A DNA stretch of 64,000 bases, from positions 47,367,689 through 47,431,688 of the forward strand of contig NC_061868.1 of the NCBI RefSeq assembly GCF_907164915.1, written 5' to 3'. The translations under genes were made by a program, and so were the position numbers. The notes under the pieces are model-generated. The model did not search any database and was not told the origin of the DNA. It saw only the letters and a program-made list of their open reading frames with translations. Shown in pieces: positions 61,593-64,000 of the stretch (its first letter is position 1; the number at the start of each line of letters is the position of its first letter). Source of the DNA: Impatiens glandulifera. Taxonomy: Eukaryota; Streptophyta; Magnoliopsida; Ericales; Balsaminaceae.

Positions 61593-62790
61593 GGGAAGAA
61601 TGTCAATTTTACACACCAACTTGTAAAAAGGTGTCAAATTTACTTATTAAGTATCAAAATTCTATTTATAAATACTAACTTGTTAAAAAGTGTCAATTTC
61701 ATTTAAAATAACGGAAATATTAAACACAGTCAATTTTTTTGCCATATGTAATATCCATTTTTTTTTAAAATTGACATTACTTTAATTATTTTTCAATTTA
61801 AATAAAACATTAAATCTTTCTTTATTCATTTTTTCTCTCTCTTTATCTCAAAATTATTCATTTTCTTTGAACTTTTCTCTTTCCATTTCCATTTCCATCT
61901 CCATCTATATAGGGATCGATTAATTATTTTTCCTAAAATGAAACTAATTAATGAAATTGAGGTTTATTGACCTCTATCTCTCTACACATCATATTATCAT
62001 ATTATCGTATATTATTTTATCCACTTTTAATTCAAATGGAAAGAGATAAACACAATCTCTTTATATTATAAACCAAAAATAAATTATATTAAGTTAAGTT
62101 TTATATCTAACCAAACCAAAAAATATATAAAATTAAGAATTGAACTACAACAGGTTCAACTAAAAGGAAATTACATGATTCAAAATTAATAGATTATATT
62201 AAATTCACAGTAAATTTTTGTCACACATAATTCATTTTGAATCATGTAATGTCATTTTAGTTGAATTTGTTGTAGTTCAATTATTAATTTTACAGTTTTT
62301 TTAGATAGTTATAAAGACTCAATTTAATAAAAATTATTTTTGATTTATAATATAAAGAGATTATGTTTATAACTCCATTTGAATTAAATTAGGGATAGAG
62401 GTTGAATGATCTTATTACAAAGATATGGCCTCAATTTCATTTTAGGAAGGTACTTATTTATGCATTCCCTATGCATATTAGAGAGGAGATGAAGAGGGAA
62501 GTTAAGAAAAAAAAATGGATAATTGTGGGATAAGAGAGAAAATGGATAAGGACAATTTTTAATGTTTTGTTTAAATGAAAAAATAATCAAAGTAATGACA
62601 ATATAAAAATAAATAAAAAAATATGTGGATATTACATGTGGCAAAAATTTTGACGGTGTTTAATATTTCCGTTATTTCAAATAAATTTGACATTTTTTTA
62701 CAAGTTAATAGGTATAAATAGAATTTTGATACTTAATAAATAAATTTGACACCTTCTTACAACTTGGTGTGTAAAATTGACATTCTTCCC
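61593..62790. mobile_element. Foldback element with long inverted repeats (Mutator-like MITE)
   Basis: 1198 bp, essentially one large hairpin. The left arm starts GGGAAGAATGTCAATTTTAC, and the right arm is its complement ending at 62790. The arms stay recognisably paired through to about 62195 (for example GAACTACAACAGGTTCAACT against TTTAGTTGAATTTGTTGTAG). Flanks ATTTGAAAAC (61583-61592 and 62791-62800) are identical 10-bp target duplications, which with the G-starting long termini suggests a Mutator superfamily foldback element. No transposase is encoded. Confidence 0.9.
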
Positions 62791-62865
62791 ATTTGAAAAC
62801 ACTTTTATTTTAGTTAGAAAAAAAAAGTTATTTATATTTATATATTTTAAAATAGTTTACCTATA

Positions 62866-62866
62866 C

Positions 62867-62897
<31 letters not shown>

Positions 62898-62928
62898 GAA
62901 AAGAAAAGAAAAGAAAAGAAAAGAAAAG
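62866..62928. repeat. Poly(A) followed by (AAAAG)n
   Basis: A run of about 20 A residues, then about seven AAAAG units. Simple-sequence repeat; no element end recognised next to it. Confidence 0.9.
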
Positions 62929-63180
62929 AGGTGTTTCAAATTAAAAGGTCATTCCCATTTTTTACCTCAAAAAAATCCATTTTTATTTTTAACATTTTTT
63001 ATAAAAATTTTCCTTTTTTACACTTATTAATCTTTTCCATTTTTTTTTCTTTTTCTTCTTCCTTTTCCCTCTTATCTCCCCTAGTGATCCTCTCCTGGTC
63101 CCCAATACCCAATCCCAGCCCTCCCCACTCACTCTTTCTTTCCCTTTTTCTTTACACTGCGACCCCATCACTCCTTCCCC

Positions 63181-63290
63181 AACTGCCAGCCACCCCGCGA
63201 CGCCCTTCCCCCAACTGCCATCCACCGCGACTCCCCTTCGCCTAACTGCCAGTCACCGCGACTCCCTTTCCCACAACTGTCAGCCACCGA
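63181..63290. repeat. C-rich tandem repeat, about 31-bp units
   Basis: Four units beginning AACTGCC or AACTGTC at 63181, 63213, 63244 and 63275, each containing CACCGCGAC-like text. Composition is far from the surrounding AT-rich DNA. Confidence 0.8.
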
Positions 63291-63292
63291 CT

Positions 63293-63509
63293 GATGCTGA
63301 ATCCAGCTGAGACCAATCGACCAGCATCAAAATGGGTACGTTTCTTTCATTTCCATTTCATTCCGTTTGAAATGATGTGTTCCCCAAAATGGGTACGTGT
63401 GGATGCTGAATCCAGCTGAGACCAATCGACCAACATCAAAATGGATACGTTTCTTTCATTCTCATTTCATTCCGTTTGAAATGATGTGTTCCCCAAAATG
63501 GGTACGTTT
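63293..63509. repeat. 109-bp direct repeat, two units
   Basis: Units 63293-63401 and 63402-63509 start GATGCTGAATCCAGCTGAGA and differ at only a few bases. Confidence 0.93.
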
Positions 63510-63560
63510 GAAATGCTGTCAAAATGATATGTTAATGTATGCTTCACACGTCCCACGATC

Positions 63561-63620
63561 CACGCCCAAGCCCCACGCCTCACGCCCAAGCCCCACGCCC
63601 CACGCTCAACCCCCACTCCC
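63561..63620. repeat. 20-bp C-rich tandem repeat, three units
   Basis: CACGCCCAAGCCCCACGCCY at 63561 and 63581, and a diverged unit at 63601. Confidence 0.85.
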
Positions 63621-63704
63621 ACGATCCATTTATGGTAGGTTTTGTTTACTACACTAACATTTAAATTTCTATCAATTGTAGATTCCAATTTATTTGTTAG
63701 CTGA

Positions 63705-64000
63705 TTTGTTCTATATGATGGAGAGTGGCTGAAAAATGATGATGGTGTTAGTTCTTTTGAATCAAGTTCATTAGTAGGTGTACATCTATCTTGAAATACT
63801 AAATATGACGAATTAACTGAAATTGTCTATGATGCTATTCGTGTGGACAAAGTGAGATATGATTTAGTGTTGAAAGTGAAGTATAATTGTCTTTTTAAAA
63901 GAGCCCCTCTTGCTGTTATCCGATGTGATAAAGATGTGATGTTCTATGTACAACATATTTCGACTTCACTCCAAAGTTTCGCAATCCTCTTTGTGTATCT
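63705..64000 (+). pseudogene. Mutator-like (MULE) transposase, N-terminal part, cut by window end
   Basis: Translating from 63705 gives FVLYDGEWLKNDDG, then a stop after GVHLS. It continues NTKYDELTEIVYDAIRVDKV, RYDLVLKVKY, APLAVIRCDKDVMFYV. This order is the N-terminal region of plant MuDR-type transposases that precedes the zinc finger and catalytic domain. The in-frame TGA near 63795 suggests decay, although an intron cannot be excluded. The C-rich repeats just before could belong to the same element's 5' region. Confidence 0.7.

Noticed and set aside
62931..63245. Open frames rich in Phe/Ser and Pro on the plus strand
   Set aside because: They follow T-rich and C-rich simple repeats; no protein features.
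1..64000. CRISPR arrays, operons, prokaryotic defence systems, rRNA genes
   Set aside because: Nothing of the kind was seen; gene structure is plainly that of a plant nucleus. The tandem repeats lack unique spacers.

Overview
This is nuclear DNA from a flowering plant, almost certainly a eudicot. Genes are intron-split with GT..AG borders, intergenic DNA is very AT-rich, and transposon remnants of the hAT, Mutator, LINE and LTR classes are frequent. The protein families (NAC, FPF1, group C bZIP, DUF599, CYP716, an ABC1 kinase fused to a beta-lactamase-like domain) are typical of eudicots. I cannot name the species.

Layout, left to right. A NAC transcription factor (ANAC038/039-like, minus) lies at 33-1203. 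Two intronless FLOWERING PROMOTING FACTOR 1 paralogues (plus) lie at 6205-6570 and 12885-13238. A 1.26-kb hAT element with an exact 8-bp target duplication and LINE 3' ends lie in the interval between them. A multi-exon ABC1-kinase/beta-lactamase-like gene (minus, 17666-21863) is recognisable from end to end but carries at least six frameshifts, so I call it a pseudogene. LINE and probable gypsy debris fills 24.2-26.8 kb. A group C bZIP gene (plus, 28624-31681) and a DUF599 membrane-protein gene (minus, 32963-33880) follow. A minus-strand copia-type LTR remnant sits at about 36.4-37.4 kb. Translation factor eIF3b (plus, 38943-43729) and a ChaC-type gamma-glutamylcyclotransferase (minus, 44672-46099) converge tail to tail.

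From 46.5 to 57.8 kb there is no convincing gene. This stretch holds an AT-rich tandem array with units of roughly 150-190 bp. The array is interrupted by a segment that also exists near 55.4 kb, and inside that segment is an inverted copied fragment of the neighbouring eIF3b gene, covering an intron-exon junction. A small degenerate hAT-like element is at 56600-56864.

A CYP716-family cytochrome P450 (triterpenoid oxidase family, minus) occupies 57807-59409. Only 104 bp separate its start codon from a 2.06-kb hAT element (59514-61571), which is followed 3 bp beyond the two target-site duplications by a 1.2-kb long-inverted-repeat (foldback, Mutator-like) element at 61593-62790. The window ends in GC-richer tandem repeats and the 5' part of a degraded Mutator transposase.

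The genes are independent units rather than a pathway. No undescribed multi-gene system is evident. The most interesting material is structural: transposons forming the CYP716 upstream region, the eIF3b fragment capture, and decay of the ABC1K locus. Splice sites, coordinates and motif positions were read by eye.
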